Shown here: positions 1 through 8,939 of the stretch, piece after piece
Position numbering within the stretch: the stretch's first letter is position 1
How the letters are laid out: each line of letters starts with the position of its first letter
Assembly: GCA_021772615.1 (NCBI GenBank)
Contig: JAJFLQ010000067.1
Coordinates: 1 to 52,246, forward strand
Reading direction: 5' to 3'
Length of the DNA: 52,246 bases
Origin: Verrucomicrobiota bacterium
Lineage (GTDB): Bacteria > Verrucomicrobiota > Lentisphaeria > JABSQK01 > JAJFLO01
The notes under the pieces: generated by a model
What the model saw: only the letters and a program-made list of their open reading frames with translations
What the model was told of the DNA's origin: nothing
The model's database searches: none
Translations under genes and position numbers: made by a program

Positions 1-61
1 GGCACCGAAACACCCCTGTGCGGTCAGCACCTCGAGACTACATTGACGAATGCGGTTGATG

Positions 62-568
62 TCAGCGCCCGAGCGCGATGTATTCCAACGCGCCATCCGC
101 CATATCGAGTACGGCAACGGTCGGCTTCGACGCCCGATACACCGCGCCGGGGTTGATCACCCGGGTGCTCCCTATCGTCTCGTCGGAGCACTCGTGCGTG
201 TGCCCGGTGAAGACGTACTGATACTCACCAGACTGGATCGCAAGATCCAGCATGCGAGTGTCGTCGCCGTGTATGACCAGAATTCTGCGAGCGTCAAGGA
301 CGACTTCACCCACACGCCCGAGAACCTCGAACCGACCTTTGGTCGACCACGAGCGGTATTCCTCGTCAGGGTAGTCAACGTTTCCCAGCACGGCGTACAC
401 CGGAATATCAGACTTCTCGACGAACGCGACCAGTTCCGTCACCACGCCTTCCGAGCCGATATCCCCACAGTGGATCACGGCGCGCACCAGGTTGTCCTGC
501 AGAATCTGCAGCGCCGCCACTGTTCGTGAGCTATGTCCGTGTGTTTCTGACAAAATTCCGATTTTCAT
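62..568 (-). CDS. YfcE/MJ0936-type metallophosphoesterase
   Basis: A 168-residue calcineurin-like phosphoesterase of the small YfcE/MJ0936 family, which hydrolyses phosphodiesters with two bound metal ions in the cytoplasm. The motifs appear in the expected order: SETHGH (residues 7-12), HCGDIGS, GNVD, HGDD, FTGHTH and NPGAV near the C-terminus. The length is normal for the family. The first motif is normally S-D-T-H-G, and the metal-ligand Asp is Glu8 here, a conservative change that could alter metal preference. It is the last complete minus-strand gene before the left edge, about 100 bp downstream of a large membrane-protein gene. The physiological substrate cannot be read from the sequence. 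The 61 bases to its left are too short to call anything. Confidence 0.9.
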   Translation of the reverse strand: MKIGILSETHGHSSRTVAALQILQDNLVRAVIHCGDIGSEGVVTELVAFVEKSDIPVYAVLGNVDYPDEEYRSWSTKGRFEVLGRVGEVVLDARRILVIHGDDTRMLDLAIQSGEYQYVFTGHTHECSDETIGSTRVINPGAVYRASKPTVAVLDMADGALEYIALGR

Positions 569-666
569 GGTATGTGAACCTCATGCACGATTGCGACCGT
601 ATCCGTGTCGGGAAACGCAACCCGGAGACGGCGAATGAAGGGTTTTTTCATAAAAGCGTCACGCGG

Positions 667-2187
667 TCACATCCCGAACAGATGTGCAATCACAAAAATG
701 GATGAAATCTGAACCAAGCCGTTGGCAACGACAACCATCAATATCAGATCTGCGCCCGAGTCAGCGCTGGTCAATTTATACAGGAGAAAATACGTAACGC
801 CCGTCGCCACCAGACCGGATATCAATCCTCCGGGCATAAAAACCTTTATGAACTGAGCGCATAGACTGGTGATAAAACACGCGAGCACGGATGCCTCGAC
901 GCCGGTAAAAAAACCGCCCAACCAGAGCGCAATCGACGATATAATAACGGCTGCGACATACCAGGCAAGCTTCAAAGCGATCCACATGACGCCACCCAAC
1001 GCAACGCCACCGTCCTCGTCATCACCGAGTTGATCTAACATCATCATCTCAACCGCATCATCAACATCGCCATCGTCGTCTCCCTGCTGCTCTGAGGGGC
1101 CGGCAGAGGATCCGGGAGGCAACGCGCCACGTTGGTTAGTCGGCAACGTCGGGTTGGGATTCAGGAAAAGATCCTCCTCCGTAATGACACCGTCCGACCA
1201 GTCGCCGTCGTAGCGAGGTATCTTCACAGTGGTTCCATCGAGAGTCGTGATCTCGTTAAATGATGTGCTGACATCCGACGCCGGTGTGGCGCTATCGGCC
1301 GCAGGAATGGTGGACTTGGCAACACCATCGGCCGCTTCCACATCGCCGGCTGTTGCTTTAGGTATATGACTCTCCTCTTGCGGTGGCAAAGCGACATCGT
1401 CGAAATCATGTGCGACGGGTGGTAGCCATTCGCCGTCAACAAGCTGGTACTGATGGCGGTGATAAATCAACGCTGTCACATCTGCTTCGTACCGCGCACG
1501 TAACTGTTTGCGTTTCCAGTCGACGGCCTTGTCAAGCAGGTCCGTTTGCGGAATCCAGCGGTTTTTCCTCATCACATGGCCATTTCGCAGGTACAGCACG
1601 CGACTGATCCGAGATCGAACCCCTTCTGCGGTCGCGTCCTGGCGTTCCTCTTCGAGCAATTTCATATTGCGGATATATTTTTTTACGTAGGTCGCATTCA
1701 GCTCCGGGTCAACACTGATCAGTGAGTCGCGGACCATTTCAAATTTGTATACCCGGCGGTCACCAATCTTCACAAAACCGTCTTCGATCGCATAAAGCCG
1801 TCCTCGCACCATCGTGCCGTTCTTCAGGTATAAAACCACCTCGTCGCGCTCCTCGAATAAAGGATACTTCTCAAGCGCCTCATGATGGTACTCCGTCTTG
1901 GTCTTATTCGCATGTTGTGCGATTTCCTTTTCGATTTCCTCATCGATGATCGCCTCAATTTCGGCAACCGATCGTTTTACCGGAACAGGCGGGTATGGAA
2001 TCTCGAGACGTGCCGCCAACCCTTCGACATCAAGTTCGGCCTCAATCTTCTCGCGCAACACCTTTTCTATCTCATCCCTGATCGCAGCCTCACCCGCGAA
2101 GATCGATGGCAAAGCAAGTGCCACATACAGTAACCACATGCACGGTCGGACGGTGTAACGAAATCGGGTCTTAATCAACAATAACAT
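667..2187 (-). CDS. Large membrane protein with N-terminal signal and C-terminal membrane bundle
   Basis: A 506-residue protein of no family I recognise. It opens with a basic, hydrophobic signal-like stretch (about residues 1-33; an internal Met at 17 is an alternative start). A Glu/Lys-rich, probably helical region (about 33-110) follows, then a small domain containing LYLKNGTMVRGRLYAIEDG, which resembles an SH3-like or Sm-like fold. A second LYLRNGHVM stretch suggests a weak internal repeat. The middle (about 270-400) is low complexity, rich in Ala, Ser, Pro, Asp, ending in an acidic run. The last 110 residues form three or four membrane segments. The layout suggests an envelope protein with a large extracytoplasmic part anchored at its C-terminus. 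It sits alone between the phosphoesterase and the MATE gene. Function unknown. Confidence 0.75.
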   Translation of the reverse strand: MLLLIKTRFRYTVRPCMWLLYVALALPSIFAGEAAIRDEIEKVLREKIEAELDVEGLAARLEIPYPPVPVKRSVAEIEAIIDEEIEKEIAQHANKTKTEYHHEALEKYPLFEERDEVVLYLKNGTMVRGRLYAIEDGFVKIGDRRVYKFEMVRDSLISVDPELNATYVKKYIRNMKLLEEERQDATAEGVRSRISRVLYLRNGHVMRKNRWIPQTDLLDKAVDWKRKQLRARYEADVTALIYHRHQYQLVDGEWLPPVAHDFDDVALPPQEESHIPKATAGDVEAADGVAKSTIPAADSATPASDVSTSFNEITTLDGTTVKIPRYDGDWSDGVITEEDLFLNPNPTLPTNQRGALPPGSSAGPSEQQGDDDGDVDDAVEMMMLDQLGDDEDGGVALGGVMWIALKLAWYVAAVIISSIALWLGGFFTGVEASVLACFITSLCAQFIKVFMPGGLISGLVATGVTYFLLYKLTSADSGADLILMVVVANGLVQISSIFVIAHLFGM

Positions 2188-2370
2188 AGGTTCACAACGT
2201 TGTGGCGTGATATTTTTGTTACGATCCCCAATAGTCCGACAGGCTGCCGATAAAAAAACTGGGTAGCGAGATCAGGTTCGTCGTGCAGACAACGTATCTT
2301 TCGGCCGTGGCGTTTTCAACGCGCACAAAACCGATTCAGCCGCGGTTGCGCTTGCGACGGGCCATCACAT
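2188..2370. other. Intergenic spacer with a dispersed IS-end-like motif
   Basis: Spacer between the membrane-protein gene and the MATE gene, both on the minus strand. It carries one copy (2233-2248, minus orientation) of a motif also found near 13.5, 18.5 and 27.0 kb, followed by an A-rich stretch. The spacer probably holds the promoter of the membrane-protein gene. I see no gene in it. Confidence 0.4.
2233..2248 (-). repeat. Dispersed GGCAGCCTGTCGG motif, copy 1
   Basis: On the minus strand this reads GGCAGCCTGTCGGACT, identical over 16 bases to 18471-18486 on the plus strand. It lies in a non-coding spacer. It may be a terminal fragment of an insertion sequence, although no transposase that could own it is present. 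Confidence 0.45.
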
Positions 2371-3735
2371 TCAGATTCCGGCGCGGCCAGTCGCAATAAT
2401 GTTGTTGATTTCGCGCCGGGCGTACCAGGCCGTGAAAAGCGCGGCAGACCATGTAATGCAGAAGATCCCCCACCAGATACCGCCGATTGCAACGTCCAGT
2501 ACGTTGGTGAGGAGATAGAAGACGCAAAACGGCGCGGCAATCTGACGATACAGCCCGACCCAGATCGCAAACATTGGTTGCTTCACGCCTTGCAGCGCCG
2601 ATGTTTCGACGAACAAGACGATGTACGCCCATAGTAATAAAGCTGCCACGCGCAGGTAACCGCTGCCGATGCCGATAATCTCGGCATCGTCCGTGAATAC
2701 AGCCATAAGATACGGGGCAGACAGGTAGAGCATGACGCCGCCGCCGACCATCATAAAAAAGCCCCATGTCAATGAAATCCGTATCGTCTCCCGAATTCGC
2801 TCATATCGTGCCGCTCCATAATTCTGGCCGCTTAATGCCAGGGTCGATATACTGAATCCGATCGCAGGCAGCAGAACGATCTGCTCGATTCGAACGGCGA
2901 TGCCATAGGCAGCCACTGCGTTCTTGCCGAAGATAGAGACGAAATAGGTGATGATAAAAATACCGATACCAACGGTGAGCATGTTCATGCACGCCGGCAC
3001 CGCGTGACGGGACAATTCGGCCATTGCCGCGGCACGCGGAAAGAAGAGCGACGGTCGCCGACAAGAGAGCACGCCGCGGCGGTACGCCGTGATGCCAATG
3101 TACACAGCGGTGGCGCCCTGGATCGCAACGGTAGAGATCGCGATACCGTCGAACCCCATAGGTGGTATGCCGAGGCCGCCGTAGATCAGCCACGGGTCGA
3201 GGACGAGATTGAATAAACTGCCGGCGATCAGCGTATTTCGGAACGTTACCGTGTCGCCGGCAGCAGTCAACGATGCGTTGAGGATGTTGCTCATCACGAA
3301 AAAGATGGAACCGGCGAAGATCACGTTCATGTACGATACCGCGGCCTCAAGGTACGCACCGGAGGCGCCAAGAAGCGAAAATAGCGCCGGCGACGCACAC
3401 AAGCCTGTCAGGGTGACAAGCAGCGATACCACGATGCCGTACGCCACCGCCTGCGCCTGCCAGCGCTCTGCGTCTTTCCGATCGCCGGCGCCCAACGCAA
3501 TAGCCACCAGTGCGGTAGTCGCCGTGCCAACACCGGAACCGATCGCGATGATGATGAAAAACACGGGAAATGCCACAGATAACGCTGCCAAGGCGTCTGT
3601 AGAGATAAGCCCACCGTACCAGGCATCGACCACATTGAACATGGTGTTAAAGAGAAAACCGATGCTGGCCGGCGCCGCGAGTTTCTTTACCAGCTCCGGA
3701 ATTGGCTGATTAACAAGATCGAGACTGGTGTTCAT
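2371..3735 (-). CDS. MATE-family multidrug/Na+ exporter
   Basis: A 454-residue inner-membrane transporter of the MATE family, which exports drugs or metabolites in exchange for Na+ or H+. About twelve hydrophobic helices are visible. The N-terminal half starts PIPELVKKLAAPASIGFLFN, and the phrase GQNYGAARYERIRE at the start of the second half is typical of MATE proteins. The reading frame extends to 3852, but the start at 3735 is preferred: it begins at the family's usual N-terminus, and its ATG overlaps the stop of the upstream nhaC-like gene in an ATGA (3732-3735), a signature of translational coupling. The substrate is unknown. Pairing with an NhaC antiporter is compatible with Na+-driven export. 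Confidence 0.92.
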   Translation of the reverse strand: MNTSLDLVNQPIPELVKKLAAPASIGFLFNTMFNVVDAWYGGLISTDALAALSVAFPVFFIIIAIGSGVGTATTALVAIALGAGDRKDAERWQAQAVAYGIVVSLLVTLTGLCASPALFSLLGASGAYLEAAVSYMNVIFAGSIFFVMSNILNASLTAAGDTVTFRNTLIAGSLFNLVLDPWLIYGGLGIPPMGFDGIAISTVAIQGATAVYIGITAYRRGVLSCRRPSLFFPRAAAMAELSRHAVPACMNMLTVGIGIFIITYFVSIFGKNAVAAYGIAVRIEQIVLLPAIGFSISTLALSGQNYGAARYERIRETIRISLTWGFFMMVGGGVMLYLSAPYLMAVFTDDAEIIGIGSGYLRVAALLLWAYIVLFVETSALQGVKQPMFAIWVGLYRQIAAPFCVFYLLTNVLDVAIGGIWWGIFCITWSAALFTAWYARREINNIIATGRAGI

Positions 3736-5351
3736 ACCTGAACCGACTGACCGAAACGACGGTGGACCCATACTACAGCCACGAGGACAGCCGCTCCCGC
3801 CGCCAGCGCAATCACCGGGGATAAGCCAAAGCCGCAGGGAATAAATCCGCATCCCAGTGCGATAAGGCTGGCGAGAACAGCATAGGGAAGTTGTGTTCGG
3901 ACATGGTCGACAGTCTCCAGATCACAAGCAATTGCAGAAACGATCGTGGTGTCGCTGATCGGCGAACAATGGTCGCCAAATACAGCGCCGCTAAATACTG
4001 CGGCAATGGTCATTGCGGCAATTGAACCGACAGGCTCCTGCACGCCGGCGGCAGCGGGCAACGCCAGCGACAGCGGCAAGGCGAGCGGCATCATTACCCC
4101 CATTGTTCCCCATGAGGTACCGGTCGAAAACGAGATCAAAGCGCCAAGGGCGAACACCGCTGCGGGCAGCCACGCAACCGGCAAATGCCCGGACAACAGG
4201 TCTGTGAGCGCGGTTGCCGCACCAAGCTGCTTCAGCGTGCTGCTAAGGCACCACGCACACAACAGCACAATGACCGGACTAAACAACCGCGTCATGCCGT
4301 CTGCAAACGCAGTTGCGGTGGTTTTTGCTCCGACGGCGGCAGGGTTCATCAGACATGCTACAATCCCGGAAATGGCGGCGCAACACACCAGAACCAACGC
4401 TGTGTCTGCGTTGCCAAACGCGTCCGCGATCGCATGGAGATCACGCGGCATGATCCAGCCTCCTGCACCGCTGATATATAGCCCGGTTATCATACTACCG
4501 ATCATCACCGCCAGTGGCGCCAGCGCCGCTGAAACACGACCGTCACGATGATCGTCCCCGGCGACGTCGCCGGGATCATCCGCAGACGCTCGACCAGAAG
4601 CAGCACGGCGCTCCGCAGCGTCCATTGCGCCGATATCGATGCGAAACGCAATCGTAAGCGCAACCAGCATAAGCGTGAATAGGCAATAAAAGTTGAAGGG
4701 AATCGAGCGCACAAACAGAATATAGGCATTACCGGCCATATCGACCGCTGCAAGTCCCTCGCGGATCATCGACAGCTGGTAGGCAATCCAGGTGGAGATA
4801 CAGGACACGCAAGCGATGGGCGAGCTTGTTGAATCGACAAGGTAGCTCAGTTTTTCACGTGACAGGCCGACGCGGTCAGCCATCGGGCGGACAACACGGC
4901 CAACGAGCATGCTGTTGGCAAGCCCGTCAAAGAAACACACCAGCCCCATTCCAAATGCCGCCCACTGAAGACGGGTTGAAGCGGATTTTCCGCCACTCGC
5001 AACCCGGCGCAAGATCTGCGAAAAGCCACCTCCATGCTCGATAACGCCGGCAAAACCGCCGATCAGCAGCGTAAATATGATCACGCTGATATTCCATCCG
5101 CTCTGGAGCGACGGCACCAGATGATCACGAAAGAAAGAGACGAAAGCAATGTCGATCCGGCCGTCGCTCAGCAGGAGCGCTCCGGCTGCCGCACCCGCAA
5201 GGAGACCTGCCAGCGCGGATCTTGAAAGAAACACGATGACCAGCGCCAGCACGCTAGGCCACAAGCGCGCGACCACAAGGTCCGAACCGACGCACAGCCA
5301 TGACGTACACCACAGGCCGGCGCCTGTCAGCCACCGGAATCGGGCGGTCAA
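3732..5351 (-). CDS. NhaC-family Na+/H+ antiporter
   Basis: A 539-residue integral membrane protein of the NhaC/ion-transporter superfamily, which exchanges Na+ (or an organic acid) for H+ across the inner membrane. Diagnostic parts are the early hydrophobic hairpin, the segment VDSTSSPIACVSCISTWIAY, and the late motif FGDHCSPISDTTIVSA, nearly invariant in NhaC proteins. A hydrophilic insert of about 35 residues (near 240-275, rich in Ala, Asp, Arg) separates the two halves. The first 20 or so residues are atypical, so translation may begin slightly downstream. Its stop overlaps the start of the MATE gene by four bases, and it begins 46 bp after the methyltransferase stop, so the three genes are probably one transcript. 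Confidence 0.9.
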   Translation of the reverse strand: MTARFRWLTGAGLWCTSWLCVGSDLVVARLWPSVLALVIVFLSRSALAGLLAGAAAGALLLSDGRIDIAFVSFFRDHLVPSLQSGWNISVIIFTLLIGGFAGVIEHGGGFSQILRRVASGGKSASTRLQWAAFGMGLVCFFDGLANSMLVGRVVRPMADRVGLSREKLSYLVDSTSSPIACVSCISTWIAYQLSMIREGLAAVDMAGNAYILFVRSIPFNFYCLFTLMLVALTIAFRIDIGAMDAAERRAASGRASADDPGDVAGDDHRDGRVSAALAPLAVMIGSMITGLYISGAGGWIMPRDLHAIADAFGNADTALVLVCCAAISGIVACLMNPAAVGAKTTATAFADGMTRLFSPVIVLLCAWCLSSTLKQLGAATALTDLLSGHLPVAWLPAAVFALGALISFSTGTSWGTMGVMMPLALPLSLALPAAAGVQEPVGSIAAMTIAAVFSGAVFGDHCSPISDTTIVSAIACDLETVDHVRTQLPYAVLASLIALGCGFIPCGFGLSPVIALAAGAAVLVAVVWVHRRFGQSVQV

Positions 5352-5397
5352 GACACGTGCCCTGACGACAATTGTGCCGGAACGACCGCTGCCGACG

Positions 5398-6159
5398 TTA
5401 GTCGCGGCGTGTCCATATACTTCCCTGCGCGACGCTCCATTGAAATTTCCTTGCGTGTTCGCGAATCAGAAACGGCAGATCGCAACACGCGACAAAGTCA
5501 AATGAATCAGACAACAAGTCTTTCAATGTCTCCAGAGTCCGAACCGGGCGACCATCGCGCTCGAAACCACCGAGCCAGTTGCATTTCGGGGTGAACGCTT
5601 CCGACCAGGTGTAGGGCGATGTGATCAGCGTGTGCCCGCCGGGCTTCACCACGGCATGCAGCGACTGAACGCAGCGGTGCGGCTCCCTGAGACGATCAAT
5701 AAGGTTGGCCAGAAGCACCAGATCGAATGCCCCCAGCGTATCTGGCAATTCACAAGCGTCGCCGTGTTGAAACCGGACGTTTTCAGCACTCAGTCCCTCC
5801 GGCAATACCCCTGTCATGCTGCGACATATATCCCCTTCTTCAACCAGCTTGCAGGTCACGCTGCCGTCACGCCGGATGGCTTCCGCGGCGTCAATAAATC
5901 TCCGCGAATAGTCGATACCGACGACGGTGTGGCAACGCCGTGTCAATTCGAACGACGATCGACCTACCGCGCACCCAATATCCAATGCCGAAACTGCGGC
6001 CGGTTCCGCCGGAGCGTACTCAAGCAGAAGATCAGCGCATCGTTTGGGGAAATTCAGCGACGCAATCGGACGTTCCGCAAAGGGTAGAATCTCCGAGCGT
6101 TTCCCGTAATGGAACACAAGGTATTCGGAAATTATACGATCAGTCTCATAATAGTTCAT
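5398..6159 (-). CDS. Stand-alone OvoA-type 4-mercaptohistidine N1-methyltransferase
   Basis: A 253-residue class I SAM-dependent methyltransferase resembling the C-terminal domain of OvoA, which N-methylates 5-thiohistidine to give ovothiol A. The start is set by the family N-terminus, NYYETDRIISEYLVFHYG; the frame runs open for 40 more residues upstream without looking like protein, and an AGGG lies about 11 bases before this ATG. Other OvoA-like marks are SAM motif I LDIGCAVGRSSFELTRR and the late segment SPYTWSEAFTPKCNWLGG. In the classical enzyme this domain is fused behind a sulfoxide synthase and an iron site; here it is alone and no sulfoxide synthase gene is in the window. It is followed closely by nhaC-like and MATE genes. 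Substrate assignment is by family resemblance only. Confidence 0.85.
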   Translation of the reverse strand: MNYYETDRIISEYLVFHYGKRSEILPFAERPIASLNFPKRCADLLLEYAPAEPAAVSALDIGCAVGRSSFELTRRCHTVVGIDYSRRFIDAAEAIRRDGSVTCKLVEEGDICRSMTGVLPEGLSAENVRFQHGDACELPDTLGAFDLVLLANLIDRLREPHRCVQSLHAVVKPGGHTLITSPYTWSEAFTPKCNWLGGFERDGRPVRTLETLKDLLSDSFDFVACCDLPFLIREHARKFQWSVAQGSIWTRRD

Positions 6160-6756
6160 GTGCTTCGATCCCTGAAGCGATCTGTTGGAGTACCATTCAG
6201 ACGGAAGTCTGGTAGCCCAGGCATTGGCAGACTGCCATATATTCGAGAGAACTTTGGCGTCGCATTCATTGGAATTCACGGCGTCAGATGTGGGTTCTCG
6301 ACGCCATTAGAACACTTCTGAAGCTGTGAACTTCCATGAGAATCTTACGTATACAGCATTGGGCCTTGGCCGGGACGCCGGCGACCCCTTACGATTCATT
6401 AACTCATCCCACTCAATCGCCAACACAATTGGATTCGGCCCCGTTGGCAATCATGGTCGGAAGGTAACACTTGGCAATCTGTTGTCAATTGCAAACCTGG
6501 ATGCGCCGATATTGAAATCGATTATGATTCCTGCACCACTTTTGCATCCAACAACGCGATCCCAAAAACGATTTCAAACATTCTAATCATATTATTACAA
6601 ATTCATTACACCTTTCAACTCGGTCTCGGCATTGCCAATGCTGTTAAAAAACTGCACCTCGGAACGCGCAGATCTAACAACCAGAAGTCACCGTCGCGGA
6701 CAACATGGTCGCCTTCGTTTCGTAACGCGTTCATTTTGGTGAGTTGCACGAGTCAC
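6160..6756. other. Long AT-rich divergent intergenic region
   Basis: About 600 bp between the minus-strand methyltransferase and the plus-strand histidine kinase. The stretch from roughly 6480 to 6640 is strikingly AT-rich for this genome and probably contains promoters. The open frames here show no protein-like composition, including the upstream extension of the methyltransferase frame to 6279. Confidence 0.5.
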
Positions 6757-6828
6757 CATTGAACAGGGAACCGCGAATATGGATGATGGATTCGCGTCTA
6801 TTCGCGGTTCCTCCACGGTCGTTCAATG
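6757..6828 (+). promoter_or_regulatory. Nested inverted repeat enclosing the start of the histidine kinase
   Basis: Two nested pairs of arms are visible. The inner pair is GGAACCGCGAATA (6767-6779) with TATTCGCGGTTCC (6799-6811), a perfect 13-bp stem. The outer pair is CATTGAAC (6757-6764) with GTTCAATG (6821-6828). The first ATG of the kinase (6826-6828) forms the end of the outer arm. There is no T-tract, so this is not a standard terminator. As RNA the structure would hide the start codon; as DNA it could bind a dimeric regulator. The kinase could also start at the downstream ATG (6877), which would leave the hairpin in the leader. Confidence 0.6.
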
Positions 6829-8085
6829 ACATTGACCCGAGTAAACGAACGTAGCGTCCAACAGCGGACTATAAACATGTTAGAGACCTTCACTGTGGGA
6901 GCATCAACCGGGTTGATGCCGATCGGCATCACCGGCTCAGAACTCGCGGCGTTTAATAGCGTCGGCCAGATGAATTACGGCGATGGCACCGGTATCGGTA
7001 TCGCCGTTGTTGACGGCGGCGTCGGGCACACACCTATCCTGCAATGTAATCATGACCTCACATTGATCACCGGATACACTGCCTGGGAGATAATGGGTCG
7101 GTCAATCGGCTTCATGAAAACCGACCATCGTGATTCGGCACGGATCACCGCGCTCCAACACGCAATCCGGCAACGGACGTCATGCAAGACCGTTGTTCGC
7201 TGTTTCCGTAAGAACGGAACCCCGTTGTCGAGCGAGATTATCGTCTCGCCATTCGGCGGCATGTGCGGCATGTCGTCCAACGTCGCGCTGCTGTTCCGTG
7301 ATATAACGGATCAGCAGCCCGCGCCTCGAACCGCTACGACAGGAATATACGGGGACGCCAATGCGAACGCCCCCATTCCGCGTCAGGACGTGAACGTGGA
7401 AGCGATCGGCGGCATTGCCCACGATTTCAGAAACCTGCACACGGCAATCATCTGCAATCTCTGGCTGATCGGCAGAGAACTTGCGCCTGACAGCGACGCC
7501 ATCCAGGCACTGGAGCGTATTAATAAAGCAGCGAAACAGGCGCAGCAACTCTGCAATCGGCTCCTCAAGCGAACGCCGGCCGCGCCGCTTGCCGATATCC
7601 AGTCAACGGCATCGCTCATCCGGGAAATGGCCGATATCTCCATCACCGACATTCGCCTGCGTTGCGACTTCGAACTGCAACATGGCCTCTGGCCGCTGGC
7701 AGGCGACACCGATCAAATCGGTCGTGTACTGCAGAACCTCATTATTAACGCTGGCCAGGCGATGGACAACGCCGGGACAATCGAGATCTCAGCAGAAAAC
7801 ATCGTGGTCCGAACGCCCCGACCGGCCCCGCTGGAATCCGGATCATACGTAAAAATAAGCGTGACCGATCACGGCGCCGGCATTGAGCCGGAGCTGTTGC
7901 CGCGACTTTTCGAACCGCATGTTACCACGCGTCCGGAGGGCAGCGGGCTCGGGCTCGCGATCTGTCAGAAGATCGTTCGCGAGCACCACGGAACGATATC
8001 CTTCGAAACCGACACAGGCATCGGCAGCACGTTCTCGGTCTACTTTCCGACCGCGAACGACCAGATCGCAGAGCCCCTGGCATGA
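6826..8085 (+). CDS. PAS-domain sensor histidine kinase (NtrB-like)
   Basis: A 419-residue soluble histidine kinase. After about 50 poorly conserved residues comes a PAS-like sensor domain (about 55-165), then a short linker. The phosphoacceptor region GGIAHDFRN has its His at 199. The HATPase domain has its N box (LQNLIINAGQAM), G1 box (TDHGAGI) and G2 box (PEGSGLGLAI) near the end. No membrane segments are seen, so it senses a cytoplasmic signal or works with a partner. No response regulator lies next to it, making it an orphan; the NtrC-type regulator near 35 kb is a possible but unproven partner. Start uncertain (6826 or 6877): neither has a good Shine-Dalgarno sequence, and the first ATG sits in an inverted repeat. 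Confidence 0.88.
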   Translation: MTLTRVNERSVQQRTINMLETFTVGASTGLMPIGITGSELAAFNSVGQMNYGDGTGIGIAVVDGGVGHTPILQCNHDLTLITGYTAWEIMGRSIGFMKTDHRDSARITALQHAIRQRTSCKTVVRCFRKNGTPLSSEIIVSPFGGMCGMSSNVALLFRDITDQQPAPRTATTGIYGDANANAPIPRQDVNVEAIGGIAHDFRNLHTAIICNLWLIGRELAPDSDAIQALERINKAAKQAQQLCNRLLKRTPAAPLADIQSTASLIREMADISITDIRLRCDFELQHGLWPLAGDTDQIGRVLQNLIINAGQAMDNAGTIEISAENIVVRTPRPAPLESGSYVKISVTDHGAGIEPELLPRLFEPHVTTRPEGSGLGLAICQKIVREHHGTISFETDTGIGSTFSVYFPTANDQIAEPLA

Positions 8086-8219
8086 TGCTTTATCCGGCCG
8101 GTGAATTGCATCTTGCGATTGCGGCGGTACTCACCGTAATGTCGTTGAATTAAGCATCTTCGGTGGAGTTGTCGCGCAGGAAGAGGCCGCCTGCGCAATG
8201 TTCGCTGGCGGGTCCCCAA

Positions 8220-8262
8220 CCCCTCTCAGAACCAGACAAGCGGATTTCCCGACATTCGGCTC
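8220..8262 (-). ncRNA. Group II intron domain V (remnant)
   Basis: On the minus strand, just downstream of the reverse-transcriptase remnant, positions 8262-8229 give a 34-nt hairpin beginning GAGCCGAATGTCGG and ending TCTGGTTC with a GAAA loop in the middle. This is the length, tetraloop and terminal sequence of group II intron domain V, the catalytic heart of the ribozyme. It is followed by TGAGAGGGG. The stem has several imperfect pairs, as expected for a decaying copy. Domain VI and the exact 3' intron border are not resolved. Confidence 0.72.
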
Positions 8263-8263
8263 C

Positions 8264-8923
8264 TCAGGCAACCATGAAGTGAGCCTCCGTACGACGAAAT
8301 GAATTCAGGGCATTGCGAGCACTAGGATGGGACCAACCGATCCAACGACGAGCTTCGTTGAAACACGGCCATATATACGCCCGGCACTGGTTCTTTCGAT
8401 TGAGCCATTTGACCAAGATTTTCCTCGCCTGACAGACGTAATCGCTACATTTTTCCGATTCGCCGCTTCACCTTGAAGTATCCTTCCCGGGTTTTCCCGC
8501 AATAAGGCGTGAAGCCAAGAAAAGTAAACTCATCGCCTTTCTTGCCCTGCGGCCTCGCGTTCTCATGCGCAAACCGGCCAAAGGTCAGGCATTGAGTTTT
8601 CTCTTCCGCCAGTGTCAGGCTGAACTTTTTAAGTCGCGCCCTGAGCCGGATTTCGAATGCCGCAGCATCGGGGACAGGATTGATCCTTGGGGAGTGCCCT
8701 CGGTACCGGCTCGAACCAAACCATCCTCCATTATGCCGGCCTTCAGCATCCTGTGTATCAAGCGAAACATACGAGGACCACCAATCCGATGTTTAAGAAA
8801 CTTCAGCATCCAGTCATGGTTCACTTTGTCGAAGACGCTCTTTCTGGTTGCATTGATATGCCGCAATTTTTCGTGGATTTCGGTGTTAAGTAAATCGCCC
8901 GCACCACAAACCTTCACGCTCAC
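8264..8923 (-). pseudogene. Group II intron reverse transcriptase/maturase, internally deleted
   Basis: Remnant of an intron-encoded reverse transcriptase. The upstream piece (8923 to about 8665) carries the recognisable VFDKVNHDWMLKFLKHRIGG and EGTPQGSILSPML blocks. The reading then jumps, in another frame, to FEIRLRARLKKFSLTLAEE, the thumb-proximal EFTFLGFTPYCGKTREGYFK block, and after a further shift to a C-terminus with WLNRKNQCRAYIWPCFNEA, ending at a stop at 8264-8266. The segment that should contain the catalytic YADD is gone, so the gene cannot make an active enzyme. It lies immediately before domain V, as in an intact group II intron. The N-terminal domain is also missing. Confidence 0.85.
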
Positions 8924-8939
8924 GAGTTGCGAGCGTGAA
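8913..8939. repeat. Perfect 9-bp inverted repeat at the edge of the intron remnant
   Basis: TTCACGCTC (8913-8921) and GAGCGTGAA (8931-8939) form a hairpin with a 9-base loop. It overlaps the upstream end of the reverse-transcriptase remnant. It may be a leftover of intron RNA structure or an unrelated element boundary. No T-tract follows on either strand. Confidence 0.4.

Noticed and set aside
3946..4551. 201-codon plus-strand open frame
   Set aside because: It is the antisense shadow of the NhaC-like gene.
5149..5505. 118-codon plus-strand open frame across the nhaC/methyltransferase gap
   Set aside because: Antisense to both genes, with no protein-like features.
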